Shown here in pieces: positions 42,482-52,155 of a DNA stretch of 64,000 nucleotides; within the stretch, counting starts at the first letter, position 1, and each line of letters begins with the position of its first letter. This DNA is from Chersky-840 sp963810195 (GTDB lineage: Bacteria > Actinomycetota > Acidimicrobiia > Acidimicrobiales > UBA8190). Under the pieces are notes generated by a model. That model was given only the letters and a program-made list of their open reading frames with translations, had not been told where the DNA came from and searched no databases. The position numbers and the translations under genes are program-made. The stretch is taken from positions 62,001 through 126,000 of the forward strand of contig CAWEMO010000001.1 of NCBI GenBank assembly GCA_963810195.1, in the 5' to 3' direction.

Positions 42482-42906
42482 CGAATCTGTCGCTCGACGA
42501 AAGCCAGGTACATCGCCATCGAGAACGCCAGGCTGGTGAACAGGCTCATGACGAAGAAGATCCACGGGACCCGCAAGCCCCGTCTGCGTCCGTCGACGAT
42601 CGACCACAGAGGCAGCAGGACGACGTTGACGATCGTGTAGTCCTGGGCGGCGGAGTCTGACGCCCAGTTGGTGAAGAGCATCTTCGTGTAGTTGATGTAG
42701 CTGGACTGATGCGGATACGCGTGAACGTAGCGAACATTGAAATACCAGCCGAGACATAGCGAGCAGATGCCGACAACGTAGTAGAGGCCCTCGAGGGGCG
42801 ACGTTCTCCCGGCGCGTCCCCCGGAAAAGAGGCGCCGGTTACACCCAAACGCGACGGCCGTGCTCACCAAACCGAGAAAAGCGAAGAACGCGAGCGAAGT
42901 CGTCAT
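42442..42906 (-). CDS. DUF2834 membrane protein
   Basis: 154 residues with four helices (SLAFFAFLGLVSTAVAFG, LYYVVGICSLCLGWYFNV, TIVNVVLLPLWSIVDG and WIFFVMSLFTSLAFSMAMYL). NWASDSAAQDYTIVNV before helix 3 and PLW in it match the DUF2834 pattern. Function unknown. Its start lies 150 bp from the divergent LytM-like gene, and its end overlaps the convergent CrtI-like gene. Confidence 0.8.
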   Translation of the reverse strand: MTTSLAFFAFLGLVSTAVAFGCNRRLFSGGRAGRTSPLEGLYYVVGICSLCLGWYFNVRYVHAYPHQSSYINYTKMLFTNWASDSAAQDYTIVNVVLLPLWSIVDGRRRGLRVPWIFFVMSLFTSLAFSMAMYLAFVERQIRYVREESPASKTA

Positions 42907-43058
42907 TTCTGTCCCCCAGGTCCGTGTCGGTGGCCGCCCTTGTCCGCCGGGAAGCCAATGATGACAACTGCGAGCGCGGATTGCGAGCACGTGAAACGGG
43001 TCGATCCGGCTCCCAATCGTGGATCTGGTCCGCCGACGGCATAGCATTGTCGTCTGTT

Positions 43059-44408
43059 ATGACCAGACGGGGTCGGACTCGGAATTCCAAGCTCCGCCTG
43101 TGGCGCCACCGTCGCCAAGGCCGCGGGTACCGCCGACCGTTCGGAAGGGCCGTCATGCTCCTCGCCGTCGTGGGTGTGGCCGTGCCCGCCACGCTCACGT
43201 TCCGCTCCGCCCCGGTTGCGGCCGACGCGAGCTCCGACCGGGCCCAGGTGGCGCAACTGGGAGCGCGCATCGCCCAGGACGGGGAGCTCCTCCAGAGCCT
43301 GGTCGCCAGCTACGACGCCGCGCAGACCCATGAGGCCGAGGTGGGGGCTCAATTGGGCGCGGCCCAAGCGCATCTGGCAGCTGACCGACGCGCTCAGGTC
43401 CGTGCCACGGGTGTCCTCCGGCAACTCGCTCTCGACAGCTACATGAGCGGCGCGGACGACGACTTGACGCTGGCGATGTTCAACACGGGAGACTCGACCG
43501 CGCTGGCCACCGAGCAGCAGTACACCCAGGTGGCCACGGCCGGCCTCAACAATGCCATCGACGCCGTCGAGGTCGACGCGCAGCACGCCAAATCTGCCGA
43601 GGCCCAGTTGCGGTCTGCCCAGTCCCAGGCCCAAACCAGCGTGGCGCACTTGGCCGGCGCGCGTCAGGCCGCCCAGGCAGCGCTCGTCAGCGACAACGCG
43701 TTGCTCGGCCAGGCTCAGGGCAACCTGCAGTCGGCGTTGGCGGCACAAGCCCGCCAGGAACAGGCTGCCGAAGAGGCCGAGGAGCAGGAGATGGCGGCCA
43801 AGGCCGCTGCCGCCCAGGCCGCCGCGCAGGCGGCCGCCGCGGCTTCCGCGCAGGCAACCGCGGCGGCATCGGGACAGGCATCGGGATCTCATCCTGTCGC
43901 CGTGACCTTCAACCCGTCGCCGGGCTCCTATGCCGACCCCCTTCGGGCCATCAACGCCCTCAATCCCGAACGGATCGACCAGGGGGTCGACTACAGCGGG
44001 TACGGGCCTATCTACGCCATCGGCGACGGTGTGGTGTTGAGCACGGTCAACTCCGGATGGCCGGGCGGCACGTTCATCGCCTACCGCCTGAGCGACGGTC
44101 CCGCCGGGGGGCTCGTGGTGTACGCCGCCGAAGACATCGACCCTCTCGTCTCCGTGGGCCAGGCCGTGACGGCGGGGACCGTTCTCGGCACCATGTACGA
44201 GGGTCCCGACGGCATCGAGACGGGGTGGGCCAGTCAGTCGGGCGACGGCACCAGTATGGCCATCGACGCGGGGCAGTTCTCGGGCGCCAACTCCACGGCC
44301 TTCGGGGCGAACTTCTCGCAACTGCTGGCGTCGTTGGGCGCGCCACCGGGAATCCCGCAGAACGAGCCTCCCACCGGGAGCCTCCCACCGTCGTGGCCGA
44401 CGTGGTGA
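43059..44408 (+). CDS. Secreted coiled-coil protein with degenerate LytM/M23-like domain
   Basis: 449 residues. A basic head (RRHRRQGRGYRRPFGR) and helix MLLAVVGVAVPATLTF form a signal or anchor. A coiled coil of about 170 residues resembles CwlO/RipA-type N-domains and ends in an Ala/Gln-rich stretch. The C-terminal domain follows the M23 strand order (DQGVDYSGYGPIYAIGDGVV, LVVYAAEDIDPLVSVGQAV, GTVLGTM), but the first zinc His of HxGxD is Gln and the HxH pair is AED. It cannot bind zinc in the usual way. Known degenerate LytM proteins (EnvC, NlpD) activate amidases. Confidence 0.75.
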   Translation: MTRRGRTRNSKLRLWRHRRQGRGYRRPFGRAVMLLAVVGVAVPATLTFRSAPVAADASSDRAQVAQLGARIAQDGELLQSLVASYDAAQTHEAEVGAQLGAAQAHLAADRRAQVRATGVLRQLALDSYMSGADDDLTLAMFNTGDSTALATEQQYTQVATAGLNNAIDAVEVDAQHAKSAEAQLRSAQSQAQTSVAHLAGARQAAQAALVSDNALLGQAQGNLQSALAAQARQEQAAEEAEEQEMAAKAAAAQAAAQAAAAASAQATAAASGQASGSHPVAVTFNPSPGSYADPLRAINALNPERIDQGVDYSGYGPIYAIGDGVVLSTVNSGWPGGTFIAYRLSDGPAGGLVVYAAEDIDPLVSVGQAVTAGTVLGTMYEGPDGIETGWASQSGDGTSMAIDAGQFSGANSTAFGANFSQLLASLGAPPGIPQNEPPTGSLPPSWPTW

Positions 44409-44501
44409 GGGACTGAGTCCCTCCCGGCATCCCTTCCGGCGCAGGTGGGAGAGCCGGGGCGGGTGGGCGCCGATACGGCTGGCGGGCCCGCATTTCGGAC
44501 C

Positions 44502-44531
44502 CCGACAGGCCGCCGTCCGGATCGATAGTGT
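44502..44531 (+). promoter_or_regulatory. Probable leaderless promoter of the phospholipase gene
   Basis: CCGACA (44502-44507), 18-base spacer and TAGTGT (44526-44531) lie six bases before the ATG at 44538. No Shine-Dalgarno sequence is present. Confidence 0.5.
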
Positions 44532-44537
44532 TTTGAA

Positions 44538-45929
44538 ATGGCCGACCAGCTCCCCTTGTCTCGGCGGACGGTGTTGGGTGGGGCGATCGCGGGAGCCGCC
44601 GCCATCGGGCTCACGCCCGGAGGCGCCTCAGCGTCCCGAGCACGATCGAGAACGAGCTCCCCGAACTCTCCGGGCCCGGGCACGCTCCCCAATCCGAGCG
44701 CCCCGGAAGGCAGCGACCAACTCCCGCAGATCACCAACATCGTCGCGCTGATGATGGAGAACCATACCTACGACAGCCTCCTCGGCACGTTGCCACCGGG
44801 ACGCGGCGACGGCTACACGCGAGACGCCTCGGGACAGCCCACCAACTCCAACCCGTGGCCGAGGAGATCTTCGAAAGGCCCGGCGCCGTACCGACACGCC
44901 GTGATCAACGTCTTCCCCATGCCCACGCCGTGCCAGGAGCAAGCCCACCCGTACAACACGTGGGGGGCCGGTCAGGAGTCGTATCACCACGGCAAGATGG
45001 ACGGGTTCGTGAAGAGCAAGAGCGGACCGGTGTCGATGGGGTACTACGACCAGACGTTGATGCCCTTCGTCAACTCGCTCGCCATGACCTTTCCGCTCTG
45101 TGACCGGTACTTCTCCTCGGTGATGGCACAGACGTACCCGAATCGGCGCTTCGCCATGGCCGGCACCGCCCTGGGTCTGCTCGTCGACAAGCTGGCTCCG
45201 GGCACGCCGGCCAACGGGACGATCTTCGAGAGCCTGAACGCGCACGGCATCTCGTGGAAGAACTACTACTCGAGCCTGCCGTCGGTGTTGATCTGGTCGT
45301 ACCTGTTCGGCGTCCCGAACATCCGTTCCAACCTGGTGAACATCAGCGAGTTCTTCACCGATGCCGCCAACGGGACGCTGCCCGCGTACAGCGTCGTGGA
45401 CCCGAACTTCGGCACCCAGTCCGAGGAAGACCCCCAGGACGTGCAGTACGGCGACCAGTTCATGTCCCAGGTCATCAACGCCGTGATGAACTCCCCCCAG
45501 TGGCCCGGGACCCTGCTGGTGTGGACCTACGACGAAGGCGGCGGCTACTACGACCACGTGCCGCCCCCCACGGCGGTCACTCCCGATTCCGTGACCTCTG
45601 TTCCTTATCGACCCGGGGCGTTCTCGCGCTACGGGTTCCGGGTTCCCGCCGGGGTCGTGTCGCCGTTCGCACGGACCGGTTACGTCTCGAGCGTGGTCCA
45701 CGATCACACTTCGATCCTCAAGCTCGTGGAGACGAAGTGGAACCTGCCGGCCCTCACCTACCGTGACGCCGGTGCCGACAACCTGCTCGACAGCGTCGAC
45801 CTCGTGAACCCACCTGCATTCCTCACCCCGCCGACCCTCGCAGCCCCGATCGACCCGGCGTCGGACGACAGGTGCCAGACGACCGGGCCCGGAACAATCC
45901 CCCCGCCGAGCGCGATCCGCAAAGCCTGA
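44538..45929 (+). CDS. Tat-exported phospholipase C/phosphoesterase-family protein
   Basis: 463 residues. SRRTVLGGAIAGAAAIG is a twin-arginine signal. Catalytic motifs of the PF04185 family are LMMENHTYDSLLG (metal-binding E/N and the Thr nucleophile region), HPYNTWGAGQESYHHGKMDG, FPLCDRYFSSVMAQTYPNR, VWTYDEGGGYYDHVPPP and SPFARTGYVSSVVHDHTSIL. A short disordered linker follows the signal. Members hydrolyse phospholipids or other phosphoesters outside the cell. Convergent with the phasin-like gene across a strong hairpin. Confidence 0.88.
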   Translation: MADQLPLSRRTVLGGAIAGAAAIGLTPGGASASRARSRTSSPNSPGPGTLPNPSAPEGSDQLPQITNIVALMMENHTYDSLLGTLPPGRGDGYTRDASGQPTNSNPWPRRSSKGPAPYRHAVINVFPMPTPCQEQAHPYNTWGAGQESYHHGKMDGFVKSKSGPVSMGYYDQTLMPFVNSLAMTFPLCDRYFSSVMAQTYPNRRFAMAGTALGLLVDKLAPGTPANGTIFESLNAHGISWKNYYSSLPSVLIWSYLFGVPNIRSNLVNISEFFTDAANGTLPAYSVVDPNFGTQSEEDPQDVQYGDQFMSQVINAVMNSPQWPGTLLVWTYDEGGGYYDHVPPPTAVTPDSVTSVPYRPGAFSRYGFRVPAGVVSPFARTGYVSSVVHDHTSILKLVETKWNLPALTYRDAGADNLLDSVDLVNPPAFLTPPTLAAPIDPASDDRCQTTGPGTIPPPSAIRKA

Positions 45930-46030
45930 GTGCCCGTCCCGGTTCGGGACAGGCCTGGGCCGGGGATCAGATGGTCGAACTCCTCAGGAGAGCGTGGGCA
46001 GGAACCCTCATCGCCCCTCCCGCGTCCCGA

Positions 46031-46058
46031 TCGGGCGTCGCAATGTCGCGACGCCCGA
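46031..46058. terminator. Bidirectional terminator hairpin
   Basis: TCGGGCGTCGC (46031-46041), loop AATGTC, GCGACGCCCGA (46048-46058): a perfect 11-bp stem between the convergent phospholipase and coiled-coil genes. No T tract, as is common in GC-rich actinobacteria. Confidence 0.75.
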
Positions 46059-46069
46059 GAAGGACGGGG

Positions 46070-46369
46070 TCACGCGGCCTTGTGGACCCTCTTCTTCGGC
46101 GCCTGTGCCGGCGCCGGGGTCGTGGTGCCAACGACCGCCTTGCGCGTCTGCGCCAACATCTTCTGGGCGAAGTCGCGTTGCATCTTCAGCAGCTCCTCGA
46201 CCAAGTCGAAAACCTGCTTCCTCAGGTCCTGCACCAGGGGCACCTCCACCGGCATGAACTCGTCGACGGCTGCTGCCCACTTGCGCCCGACCTCGAGTAC
46301 GGCCTCTTCGCTCTTGCGTACGAAGTCGACGACCGCCTCATCCAATGGAACGGAATTGCGCGGAGCCAT
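46070..46369 (-). CDS. Small helical (phasin-like) protein
   Basis: 99 residues, mainly helical: VVDFVRKSEEAVLEVGRKWA, LVQDLRKQVFDLVEELLKMQ and RDFAQKMLAQTRKAVVG, then an Ala/Pro/Lys-rich tail (APAQAPKKRVHKAA). This amphipathic pattern with a basic Lys/Ala tail resembles phasin-like and nucleoid-binding small proteins. GAAAGGAGG precedes ATG 46369. It follows the MmpL-like gene on the same strand (132 bp after its stop). Function not established. Confidence 0.6.
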   Translation of the reverse strand: MAPRNSVPLDEAVVDFVRKSEEAVLEVGRKWAAAVDEFMPVEVPLVQDLRKQVFDLVEELLKMQRDFAQKMLAQTRKAVVGTTTPAPAQAPKKRVHKAA

Positions 46370-46501
46370 GACAACCTCCTTTCCGCAGGACTGACCTGCT
46401 CGATTCCAGGCTAAGGCGGTCTCAGCCGAGCTCACAGAGTCGAAGGTCTGTATTCCGCAGATGACGCAAGTCCGACGTCGGTCGATGCACGTCCGGGCTT
46501 G

Positions 46502-48811
46502 TCAATGGGCGGCGGTGTCTTGGGGCGTCGTGTTCCGACCCATCCGTGAGGGCCACCAGTTCCAGCGGTCCAACAGTGCCACCGTCGAGGGCACCAGCAC
46601 GGTTCGGACCACGAAGGTGTCGAGCAGAATGCCGATGGCGAGGCCGAAACCGATGACCCGGATCTCCCCGTTGCCCTGACCCGAGCCCCCCACCACGGCG
46701 AGGACCACGAAGCTCCCGGCCAGGACCAGCCCGGCCGACGTCACGGTCGGCCCCGTTGCCCCCACGGCCCGCACGACCGCCCGTCTCAGGCCGTCCTTCG
46801 TCGCTTCCTCGCGGATCCGGGTCATGACGAGGATGTTGTAATCCTCACCCAGGGCCAACAGGAAGATGAACATCAGGAAAGGCAGGAGGAAGATGATGCC
46901 CGCCTGACCGGGGATCTTCATGAACACGATGACGGAGATCCCGAGCGATGCCAGATAGGAGAGGACCACGCTCAGGATCAGGTACAAGGGCGCCACCAGG
47001 CTGCGGAGCACGAGCGCGAGCACGAGACCGATGGCCAGGATTGCGATAGGCACGATCTTGCCCACGTCGCCTTCCGAGATGGAGCTCACGTCGTAAAGGG
47101 CAGGAGCCTCGCCGGCGACCCCGCTGGCGTCGGCGCCCGCCTGCCGGGCGACGTGGGTCACGGTGCTCCGGATGGCGGGGACGGCGTTGATGGCGGCGGT
47201 GCTCCCCCCGGTTCCCGCTCTGAGCCCTGTCTCCCATTGCACCGTGCGGCCGTCGGCGCTGATGTACCGAGCCGTGGTCAGGTAGGCCACGTACTCGGGG
47301 GCCGGGATGCCAGAGCCCGCCGGTGGCACCGGGGGCTCGGTGACGAGCTGCTGCGCCGTACCGTAGGGATGCACCTTGTCGTAGATCGACGACAGCTCGG
47401 CGGGGGTGAGCGAGGCCCCGTTCGGGTCCAGGGGCCCACTGACCGTGGAGAAGAACCGGCTGTCGCGCAGGCCGACGGTGGCGGTCTCGAGCTGTCCCGG
47501 ATGGGCCCAGACCGACCTGGGGAAGTGCATGACGACGTTCGTCGGGTTGGCGCTCGACTGGGGGAAGTGCGCGGCGAGCGCGGCGTTGCCCTTGGCGGCC
47601 GCGCTGCCGGCCGGTGCCGAGACGTCGCCCCCGAAGCCCGTCGGCTTGAAGCCCAGGGCGAACACCGCCACGACGCTGAGGGCGAGCACCCCGACGACCA
47701 GGGTCCACACCGGGCGCCGCACCAGCCGGGCGGCCACCCGGCCCCAGACCCCGTCGGACCGGTCCCGGGGCAGGGTCTTGGTCGGCCAGAAGACCGCTCG
47801 TCCCAGGATGGCCAACAGCGCCGGCAACAGGGTGAGCCCGGCCACGAGCATCGTGGCGATGCCGACGGCCAGCGGCACCCCGAGGTCGTGGTACAGGCCG
47901 AAGCTCGCCGCCAACAGGGTCAGGAGCGCAACCACCACGGTCGCGGCCGACGCCGTGATGGACTCGCCGACCCGGCGCACGGCGTAGGCGACGGCCGCCT
48001 TGGGCTCGCTCCCGGCAAGAAGCTGCTCACGCACCCGGAAGACCAGGAAGAGCCCGTAGTCGGTCCCCGCCCCGAGGATCAGGACGATCAGGAGGATCTG
48101 CGTGAAGAACGACACCTTGAGCGCGCCCGCGCTGCCCAGGGCGCCGATGAACGACCCCGACAGGACCAGGACCAGGGCGGCGGGAAGCAGAGTGACCAGT
48201 GGCGCCAGCGCGGAGCGGAAGATGATCAAGAGCAACACGATGATGAACAGGATGGAGGCGTTCTGGATCTCCTTGCCCTGCTTGGCGGATTGCTGCTGGC
48301 TGGCGGCGTTGGTCGCCAACTGCCCGGCGAGATGCACCTGCAGGTCCGCCGGCAGCGCGATTCGGGACAACGTGGAATTCAGGTCGTTGATGAGCGTCGT
48401 GCTCTTGTCCTGGTCGAACGGCGAGGTCGACGACACGAAGAGGAGCTCGGCGGCCCTGTCGTCGGGGGAGGTCCCGAGGAACTGCGCGGACAACTTCGAC
48501 GGCACGGTGTCCAGCCGGGCCAGGACCTCCTTTATGGCGGCGAGATCAGCGGCACCGAGGCGTGCGTTGGAGGTCACCGCCACGATCGGCACCTGTCCGT
48601 GGGTCTCGGACCCGATCAAGGGGGCGGCCAGGCGAGCGGCCTGATTGCTCGGTGCGCTCGCCGGCAGGAACGCCCCGTTGTTGTTGTCCACCTGGCTCGC
48701 CAACGTGGGCAGCGAGCTGACGCCGGCGACGGTTCCCACGATCCAGACGATCACGATCACCCAGCGCAGACGAACCACGGCGCGACCGAGGGCATCGAAG
48801 AAGCGGTTCAT
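46502..48811 (-). CDS. MmpL-like RND transporter
   Basis: 769 residues with twelve membrane helices in two repeats. Each repeat has a large periplasmic loop, the first from residue 40 or so (TLASQVDNNNGAFLPASAPS onward). The helix-4 motif GAGTDYGLFLVFRVREQL and its partner GEDYNILVMTRIREEA in the second half carry the proton-relay Asp/Tyr pairs typical of MmpL proteins. MmpL-family transporters export lipids or siderophores driven by protons. No SD is obvious before the ATG. Confidence 0.9.
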   Translation of the reverse strand: MNRFFDALGRAVVRLRWVIVIVWIVGTVAGVSSLPTLASQVDNNNGAFLPASAPSNQAARLAAPLIGSETHGQVPIVAVTSNARLGAADLAAIKEVLARLDTVPSKLSAQFLGTSPDDRAAELLFVSSTSPFDQDKSTTLINDLNSTLSRIALPADLQVHLAGQLATNAASQQQSAKQGKEIQNASILFIIVLLLIIFRSALAPLVTLLPAALVLVLSGSFIGALGSAGALKVSFFTQILLIVLILGAGTDYGLFLVFRVREQLLAGSEPKAAVAYAVRRVGESITASAATVVVALLTLLAASFGLYHDLGVPLAVGIATMLVAGLTLLPALLAILGRAVFWPTKTLPRDRSDGVWGRVAARLVRRPVWTLVVGVLALSVVAVFALGFKPTGFGGDVSAPAGSAAAKGNAALAAHFPQSSANPTNVVMHFPRSVWAHPGQLETATVGLRDSRFFSTVSGPLDPNGASLTPAELSSIYDKVHPYGTAQQLVTEPPVPPAGSGIPAPEYVAYLTTARYISADGRTVQWETGLRAGTGGSTAAINAVPAIRSTVTHVARQAGADASGVAGEAPALYDVSSISEGDVGKIVPIAILAIGLVLALVLRSLVAPLYLILSVVLSYLASLGISVIVFMKIPGQAGIIFLLPFLMFIFLLALGEDYNILVMTRIREEATKDGLRRAVVRAVGATGPTVTSAGLVLAGSFVVLAVVGGSGQGNGEIRVIGFGLAIGILLDTFVVRTVLVPSTVALLDRWNWWPSRMGRNTTPQDTAAH

Positions 48812-48992
48812 CGCACGGCATTCTCACGGCGGGCCCGATGGCCGTCAAAGGCGGGCAAACCTTCTCAGTGCCGAAGCGATCCGGGGTCCGTAACCAGGGG
48901 TTCACAGGGGCGTCACACTGCCGTGACCGGCGAGACGTAGAACGGGACGGGGTTTCGCCGAACGACCCGAACGATCCACACGAGGGGCCAGC

Positions 48993-50027
48993 ATGACCAT
49001 GACGAACGGCAAGATGGCGTCCACCTTTAAGGCGTCCACCTTTCAATTGATGGAGCGCTCCGAAGGTGTGCAATACCGGTTCTTCACGATCCACGGCTAC
49101 CGACGTGCCTTCCTGTCAGCCGGCGACGGGCCGCCGTTGCTCCTGATCCATGGCATCGGTGACTCCTCGAGCACCTGGTTGCCCGTGATGGAGTCCTTCG
49201 CGGCCGACCACACCGTCATCGCTCCCGACCTGCTCGGCCACGGGCTCTCCGACAAGCCCCGGGCCGACTACTCGGTGGCCGCCTACGCCAACGGCATGCG
49301 GGACCTGCTGTCGGTGCTCGACATCGACCGGGTGACGGTGGTCGGCCACTCCCTCGGTGGCGGGGTGGCGGCCCAATTCGCATACACGTTCCCCGAACGG
49401 TGCGAGCGCCTGGTCCTGGTGGGGACGGGTGGGATCGCCCGGAGCGTGAGCCTGCTCCTGCGCCTGGCCGCCGCCCCCAACGCCGACCTGCTCATGCCCA
49501 CGTTCGGATCGCCGGTGTTCAAGCTCGGGGCCCGGGTCGCGGCCCACGCGCTACGGCTCCTGGGCACGGATCTCGGCCGAGACACCGAGGAGATCCTCAA
49601 GGTCTTCGACTCGTTGCCCGACGCCGCGGCTCGACGCACCATTCTCCGCACGCTGCGCTCCGGTGTCGACTGGCGGGGTCAGGTGATCACCATGCTCGAT
49701 CGTGCGTACCTGACCGAAGGAATGCCGACCCTGCTCCTGTGGGGGGCCCACGATGCCATCATCCCGGTGGAGCAGGGCTATCTGGCGGCGGCCGCCATGC
49801 CGGGCAGCCGGCTGGAGATCTTCGAGGATGCCGGCCACTTCCCACACCACTCCGACCCCGAGCGCTTCACCGCCGTGGTGCGGGCGTTCCTGGCCGACAC
49901 CGCACCCTCGAGATTCGAACCGGAGGTGTGGCGTGACCGGCTGCGGCGGGGGCAGCCGGTCCGGGCCGTCCAGCGGACCGGCAACGCCGACGGCGCCCTG
50001 TCCGGGAGCGTGCGCAGCGGGACCTGA
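48993..50027 (+). CDS. Alpha/beta hydrolase (serine)
   Basis: 344 residues. The oxyanion region is LLLIHGIGDSSSTWLPVME, the nucleophile elbow VVGHSLGGGVAAQFAYTF (Ser), the acid LLWGAHDAIIPVEQGYL and the His DAGHFPHHSDPERF. The cap is small. A disordered basic tail follows residue 300. GAGGGGCCAGC precedes the ATG. It stands alone, divergent from the MmpL-like gene. Ester- or C-C-bond hydrolase; substrate unknown. Confidence 0.85.
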   Translation: MTMTNGKMASTFKASTFQLMERSEGVQYRFFTIHGYRRAFLSAGDGPPLLLIHGIGDSSSTWLPVMESFAADHTVIAPDLLGHGLSDKPRADYSVAAYANGMRDLLSVLDIDRVTVVGHSLGGGVAAQFAYTFPERCERLVLVGTGGIARSVSLLLRLAAAPNADLLMPTFGSPVFKLGARVAAHALRLLGTDLGRDTEEILKVFDSLPDAAARRTILRTLRSGVDWRGQVITMLDRAYLTEGMPTLLLWGAHDAIIPVEQGYLAAAAMPGSRLEIFEDAGHFPHHSDPERFTAVVRAFLADTAPSRFEPEVWRDRLRRGQPVRAVQRTGNADGALSGSVRSGT

Positions 50028-50849
50028 GCAGGGCCACCAGCCGCCCTCGTTGACTCGCTGTTGGCAGGGAATTGGCCAGCTGGTGGGGTCCGGAGGTCAT
50101 GATTGAGCGAGAGCTCAGGTTCGGTGCACCGCCGTTGTCGCTCGAGAAGGAGAGCGTTGATCGGGCGCCGGACCACCAATGACCTCGTGGGGGGGCATCG
50201 ACAATGGCGGGAGCGCTGGCCCGTCGAGGTGAACGCACGTATCTCCGCCGGAAATCGGCGGGACGTGGCCCCGCCGCGGGCCCGTGGCCCCTCGGGTGGT
50301 TCAGGGCGCTCGCAGCTGCACTGATCGTCTGTGGGGGGGCCGTGCTCGGGAAGTCGGTTTCTGCGTACGGGACGTCCGCCGCTGCGCCGCACATCATGAT
50401 CGTCATGATGGAGAACGAGAGCGAGAGCGAGCTCATCGGGAACCCCGAGGCGCCGAACACCAACGCTCTGGCGACGCAGTACGGCCTGGCGACGCAGGCC
50501 TATGCCATCGGGCATCCCTCGTTGCCGAATTATCTCGAGTTGCTGGGCGGTTCCAACCACGGGGTGAACGACGACGGGACACCTGGTTCCGAGGGGATTC
50601 CTGTGAGCGCGCAGACGTTGGTCAACCAATTGGAGACGGCGGGGATCTCCTGGCGGGCGTACATGGAGTCCATGCCGTCGGCGGGATACACCGGCGGTGA
50701 CACGACGTGCTGTGGCGGCCAGTATTACCAACATCACAATCCCTTCGTGTACTTCCCGTCGGTGACCTCGCTGTCCGACTTCTCTTCGGACATGGTGCCC
50801 TCGACAGACATGATCAGCGATCTCAAATTCATCGACGGCTCCGGATTTC

Positions 50850-51953
50850 GTGTGGATGACACCCAATGGCACCGACGACATGCACGACGGTCCGTTGAAC
50901 TCGGATGGCGATGTCAATCCCTCGGTGGGCGACGCCTGGCTGGGGAACTTCGTGTCCCAGGTGCAATCCACGGCCTGGTACGCGCAAGGGGGCAACATCA
51001 TCATCGAATGGGACGAGGGGATGGACTCCGACAGCTCCGGAATAGGAAACGCCGGGGAGGGCGGTGGGGGCCGCATCATCACGCTCGACGTCAGCGCTGC
51101 GCTCAAAGCCCATCCCCAGCAGGACTCCACGCCCGTGAACACCGCCGGAGTCCTGCGTTCGGTCGAGGGCGCCTACGGGCTGCCCTACCTCGGGGATGCT
51201 GCCAATAGCGTCAACGGAAACATCGACAGCCTGCTCGGCGCGGCATCGCCTCCACCCTCCACGACCACGACGGTGGCTCCCACGACGACCACGTCCACGA
51301 CCGTGGCCCCCACCACCACGACGACGGCATCGCCGCCACCCTCCACGACCACGACGGTGGCTCCCACGACGACCACGTCCACGACCGTGGCCCCCACCAC
51401 CACGACGACGGCATCGCCGCCACCCTCCACGACCACGACGGTGGCTCCCACGACGACCACGACCACGACGGTGGCTCCCACGACGACCACGTCCACGACC
51501 GTGGCCCCCACCACCACGACGACCGTGGCTCCCACGCCGACCACGACGGTGCCGCTCACCACCTCGAGCGGCACGACCACGACGCAGGCGACCACTCCGA
51601 CCCCGGCTCAGGCACCCACCACCACGACGACGACCAAGGCAGCCGCAACGGCCCCCGCGCTTGACGGCAACACCGCGGGCGGCTCAGGTGGGTCGGACCC
51701 GTCCGACGTCTCGGCGGCCTCGGGCGATCTGGCCTTCACGGGCCCGGGTTCGGGTGTCGGGGCACTGGGCATCATCGGGGGTGGTCTCGTACTCTTGGGC
51801 CTCGCCCTGCTGGCCCTGGTCGGCATGCCCCGTCGCCTTGTCGGACAACTCGCGCCCCTTGGTGTGGACGGCCGGCGCACCACGCGGTCTGCAAGCGACC
51901 GCGGCGCGACCGAGGCATCTCGCGACGGCCTCTGGCTGTTCCCGCCGTTCTAG
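50850..51953 (+). CDS. C-terminal part: phosphoesterase end, Thr/Pro stalk and sorting signal
   Basis: 367 codons. The first 115 are the metal-binding end of the phosphoesterase (NSDGDVNPSVGDAWLGNFVS, IIIEWDEGMD). A stalk of about 115 residues is almost all Thr, Pro, Ser, Val and Ala (PPPSTTTTVAPTTTT units). Near residue 300 comes GDLAFTGPGSGVGALGIIGG, a sortase E-like LAxTG motif before a membrane helix (GLVLLGLALLALVGM) and a basic end. If translated it would be a wall-anchored enzyme; without the upstream signal peptide it could not be exported. Confidence 0.6.
   Translation: MWMTPNGTDDMHDGPLNSDGDVNPSVGDAWLGNFVSQVQSTAWYAQGGNIIIEWDEGMDSDSSGIGNAGEGGGGRIITLDVSAALKAHPQQDSTPVNTAGVLRSVEGAYGLPYLGDAANSVNGNIDSLLGAASPPPSTTTTVAPTTTTSTTVAPTTTTTASPPPSTTTTVAPTTTTSTTVAPTTTTTASPPPSTTTTVAPTTTTTTTVAPTTTTSTTVAPTTTTTVAPTPTTTVPLTTSSGTTTTQATTPTPAQAPTTTTTTKAAATAPALDGNTAGGSGGSDPSDVSAASGDLAFTGPGSGVGALGIIGGGLVLLGLALLALVGMPRRLVGQLAPLGVDGRRTTRSASDRGATEASRDGLWLFPPF
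51252..51503 (+). repeat. 84-bp tandem repeat encoding the Thr/Pro stalk
   Basis: CCACCCTCCACGACCACGACGG begins at 51252, 51336 and 51420, exactly 84 bp apart, giving a 28-residue unit repeated twice in full and then partly. Units are near identical, a substrate for copy-number change. Confidence 0.85.
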
Positions 51954-52155
51954 GTGGAGCGACAGACGACGACCGGGCTGCTCGCGGCACGTTGGCAGGG
52001 CGTGACGCACGCCCTCGGCTGGACGATGGATCTTCCGAGTGCTTTCGGGGCGTGCCTGCGTCTTGGTGTGAACGTCCCATGAATTGGCATCGGCACGGTG
52101 TAAATACCGCGTAAAAGAGCGATACGCGTGACGTCCGCAGCCATTGAATGGTGGC

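Larger units (their letters stand above)
50204..51953 (+). pseudogene. Frameshifted surface-anchored phosphoesterase
   Basis: The first frame (from ATG 50204) encodes a signal peptide and the N-terminal part of an acid phosphatase/PF04185-like phosphoesterase: IMIVMMENESESELIG, NYLELLGGSNHGVNDDGT and QTLVNQLETAGISWRAYMES. At about 50841-50845 the homology moves by +1 to the second frame (DFVWMTPNGTDDMHDG and IIIEWDEGMDSDSSGIG), which ends at 51953. The first frame alone runs on to 51208 without homology. The product would continue through a Thr/Pro stalk to an LAFTG sorting signal. One extra G or two lost bases would explain the break. Confidence 0.65.

Noticed and set aside
47153..48940. 595-codon plus-strand frame opposite the MmpL-like gene
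   Set aside because: Composition typical of an antisense shadow in GC-rich DNA; the minus strand has all RND motifs.
51252..51545. CRISPR-like array
   Set aside because: The 84-bp units are contiguous with no unique spacers and are in frame as a Thr/Pro stalk.
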